Positions 62,367 through 64,000 of a DNA stretch of 64,000 bases are shown in pieces (the stretch's first letter is position 1; each line of letters starts with the position of its first letter). The DNA is from Candidatus Kapaibacterium sp. Lineage in GTDB: Bacteria > Bacteroidota > Ignavibacteria > Kapaibacteriales > UBA2268. The DNA lies in contig CALHGZ010000004.1 of assembly GCA_938031175.1 (NCBI GenBank), positions 193,635-257,634 of the forward strand, in the 5' to 3' direction. Below the pieces are notes generated by a model. It was not told the origin of the DNA. It worked only from the letters and a program-made list of their open reading frames with translations, and did no database searches. Both the position numbers and the translations under genes were made by a program.

Positions 62367-62400
62367 GAAAAATTCACCTTACGGTGAATTTTTCTTTTTA
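62367..62400 (+). terminator. Intrinsic terminator after superoxide dismutase
   Basis: A perfect 12-bp stem (62367-62378 with 62383-62394; core AAATTCACC / GGTGAATTT) with a TTAC loop, followed by TTTTT. Confidence 0.93.
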
Positions 62401-62478
62401 TAATGGTCTTGATTTAATTAAAGATCAATTATAAACGTCATAGTCAAAAGTTACTTTTTAATAGCGTCGGATATTATA

Positions 62479-64000
62479 ATGACATTTCTGAATCCTTTAG
62501 TATTATTAGGTTTGATTGCTGGTGCTATTCCAATAATTTTACATCTTTTGAATTTAAGAAAACTTAAAACAATTGAGTTTTCTTCACTTAAATTTTTAAA
62601 AGAATTACAGAAAACTAAAATCAGAAAACTAAAATTAAAGCAGATTTTATTGCTTATTTTACGAACATTATTAATTGTTTTCACAGTTTTGGCTTTTTCT
62701 CGCCCAACTATTGAAGGTTCTTTACCGGGATTTGAGACATTTGCTAAAACGAGTGTGGCTATATTAATTGATAATTCGTTTAGTATGGATGTTTCAGATG
62801 AATGGGGTAATAGATTCAATCAATCTAAAACCATTGGCAATGAGATTCTCAACTTGCTTAAAGAAGGCGATGAGGTTGTTATCATACCAATGGCTTCGAA
62901 AGAAATTGCTCGAGTAAAAGGTTTAACAAAAAGTATTAACTTAGCACGAGAAGATCTAAATAAAATTAAAATAGAAATAGCAAAAGCCGATTTAGTTAAT
63001 TCGCTTAATTTAGCAGAAATAGCCTTTGAATCTGCAGCAAATATAAACCACGAAATATTTGTAATCACAGATTGTCAACCGAATATATTATTCAATGAGG
63101 AATTGGATAGTTTGAATTTATTCAAAAAGAAAACACCAATATATATAATACCTATTGGATTGAATTCCAGAGCTGATATACAAAACATATCAGTGGATTC
63201 GATAAACCTCATTACTCGAATGTTTCAAGTAAATAAACCGATAGAGTTGGAAGTTAAATTTAAAAATCATTCAATGCAAAATATCAATGGTATAATAGCG
63301 GGTTTAATATTTAATAATCAACGTGTAACCCAGAGAACTTTTAATATTGAATCTGGACGAACTAAAAACATTGCTTTTACAGCAGTTCCGAATAAAACTG
63401 GTTTGTTTACTGCTTATATTGAAGTTGAAAGTGATGCATTAGATTATGATAATAGGCGTTATTTCAGTTTTTATATACCAAGTATTCCTAAAGTATTATT
63501 GACAGGCAATAGAGCATCAACTCAATATATTATATATGCATTAGCTGGTGCAGGTATTAATATAAATGAGTTTGTAGATTTGTTCAACCCTGAAAATCTA
63601 TCCTCTGTTGATTTCAACAAATATGATGTTGTTGTTTGTACAGAAGGGAATTATCGTCAAAGTGATTTATTGAGGTTATATCAGTTTATTGCAAATGGTG
63701 GTTCTGCTTTATTATTTGCAAATACAGAAGATATAGGAGATAATTATTCACAATTTCTAGCGAATTTAGGAGTTGAAGTTTCAAACATAAAATACTTTAG
63801 TTCTTCACAGCCAGCCTATTTGACATCTCTTGACAAGATGCATCCAATATTTGAAGGAGTATTCAAAGGAACGACTGATAAAACCAATATAAGCGAGAAT
63901 ATTGAGATTTTCAAGGCTAAACCAGCAAAAAGCGGTCAATTTATAATCGAAATGCCAGGTGGAGCTTTTTTCACTGAAATTAGAAAAGATAATGGAAGAG
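62479..64000 (+). CDS. BatA-like aerotolerance/VWA-domain membrane protein (partial, 3' end outside window)
   Basis: Open from ATG 62479 to the edge (507 codons visible). The N-terminal BatA domain is typical: 'MTFLNPLVLLGLIAGAIPII' and 'LHLLNLRKLKTIEFSSLKFL', then a second membrane helix (~58-78) before 'FSRPTIEG'. A VWA domain follows with MIDAS DNSFSMD (the family's DxSxS). Residues ~200-330 are a beta domain, and ~335-500 resemble a class I glutamine amidotransferase-like fold as in DUF4159/BatA proteins. Bat proteins are linked to MoxR ATPases and envelope stress tolerance. Its partners are outside the window. Confidence 0.88.
   Translation, partial: MTFLNPLVLLGLIAGAIPIILHLLNLRKLKTIEFSSLKFLKELQKTKIRKLKLKQILLLILRTLLIVFTVLAFSRPTIEGSLPGFETFAKTSVAILIDNSFSMDVSDEWGNRFNQSKTIGNEILNLLKEGDEVVIIPMASKEIARVKGLTKSINLAREDLNKIKIEIAKADLVNSLNLAEIAFESAANINHEIFVITDCQPNILFNEELDSLNLFKKKTPIYIIPIGLNSRADIQNISVDSINLITRMFQVNKPIELEVKFKNHSMQNINGIIAGLIFNNQRVTQRTFNIESGRTKNIAFTAVPNKTGLFTAYIEVESDALDYDNRRYFSFYIPSIPKVLLTGNRASTQYIIYALAGAGININEFVDLFNPENLSSVDFNKYDVVVCTEGNYRQSDLLRLYQFIANGGSALLFANTEDIGDNYSQFLANLGVEVSNIKYFSSSQPAYLTSLDKMHPIFEGVFKGTTDKTNISENIEIFKAKPAKSGQFIIEMPGGAFFTEIRKDNGR

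Noticed and set aside
1-64000. CRISPR arrays, tRNA or rRNA genes, insertion sequences, prophage or integrase genes
   Set aside because: I looked in the intergenic spaces and among the proteins and saw none; a covariance-model scan would settle tRNA-sized cases.

Overview
The window is AT-rich (about one third G+C by eye) chromosomal DNA from a Gram-negative bacterium of the Bacteroidota/Chlorobiota/Ignavibacteriota side of the FCB group, most like an Ignavibacteria or 'Candidatus Kapabacteria' type genome. This placement is inferred from several features. Two secreted proteins end in type IX secretion (T9SS) sorting tails. Two TonB-dependent receptors, KdsB, a BamA/TamA-like barrel and a TamB-like protein show an outer membrane. 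An IgGFc-binding-domain protein, YCF48 repeats, DUF4252 and DUF1573 proteins fit the lineage. At least two promoters match the Bacteroidota form TTTG-N19/20-TAnnTTTG. There is no rRNA, tRNA, CRISPR array, insertion sequence or prophage that I can see.

Layout. 1-2034 (-): large secreted protein cut by the left edge. 2141-8391 (+): SpoU-type RNA methyltransferase, MqnA-like protein, exported protein of unknown function, mannose-1-phosphate guanylyltransferase, GT39-type membrane glycosyltransferase, imidazolonepropionase. 8392-8756: gene-free. 8757-12603 (+): SDR/DUF2867 protein, then an ECF sigma / anti-sigma / DUF4252 / DUF4252 operon. 12614-17248 (-): six-gene operon alaA-like, FtsE-like ATPase, dapB, DUF1573, second mannose-1-phosphate guanylyltransferase, rlpA. 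17375-24352 (+): pbpC, gamma-carbonic anhydrase, yicC, rqcH, umuC-like polymerase. 24441-27332 (+): BNR-repeat T9SS cargo. 27382-29913 (-): TonB receptor under a TPP riboswitch. 30025-36386 (+): murA, envC-like, TerB-like membrane protein, FKBP lipoprotein, AmiC-type amidase. 36363-43729: L,D-transpeptidase (-), GT9 (+), and a leuS-rlmN-OMP-kdsB operon (-). 43911-46789 (+): BamA-like barrel and YCF48 T9SS cargo. 46796-49074 (-): TraB/GumN protein and NADP-type isocitrate dehydrogenase. 49211-57581 (+): TamB-like protein, TonB receptor, aromatic amino acid hydroxylase. 57751-64000 (+): HU, a 31-aa ribosomal-type protein, NSS transporter with a 42-aa MetS-like subunit, rluB, exported protein, exported superoxide dismutase, and a BatA-like protein cut by the right edge.

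The main theme is the cell envelope: peptidoglycan precursors and remodelling (dapB, murA, pbpC, envC-like, amidase, rlpA, L,D-transpeptidase), LPS/polysaccharide supply (two GDP-mannose pyrophosphorylases, kdsB, GT9, GT39) and outer-membrane assembly and uptake. Most informative finds: a TPP riboswitch whose leader contains a plausible mutually exclusive Shine-Dalgarno switch upstream of a TonB receptor; two very small genes (58101-58196 and 60173-60301); a LytM protein that has lost two of four zinc ligands, in the same gene run as an amidase; an aromatic amino acid hydroxylase with a ~240-residue uncharacterised C-terminal extension; and the sigma/anti-sigma/DUF4252 module. I see no clear case of a wholly new system; the sigma/DUF4252 module and the hydroxylase extension are the least explained parts.
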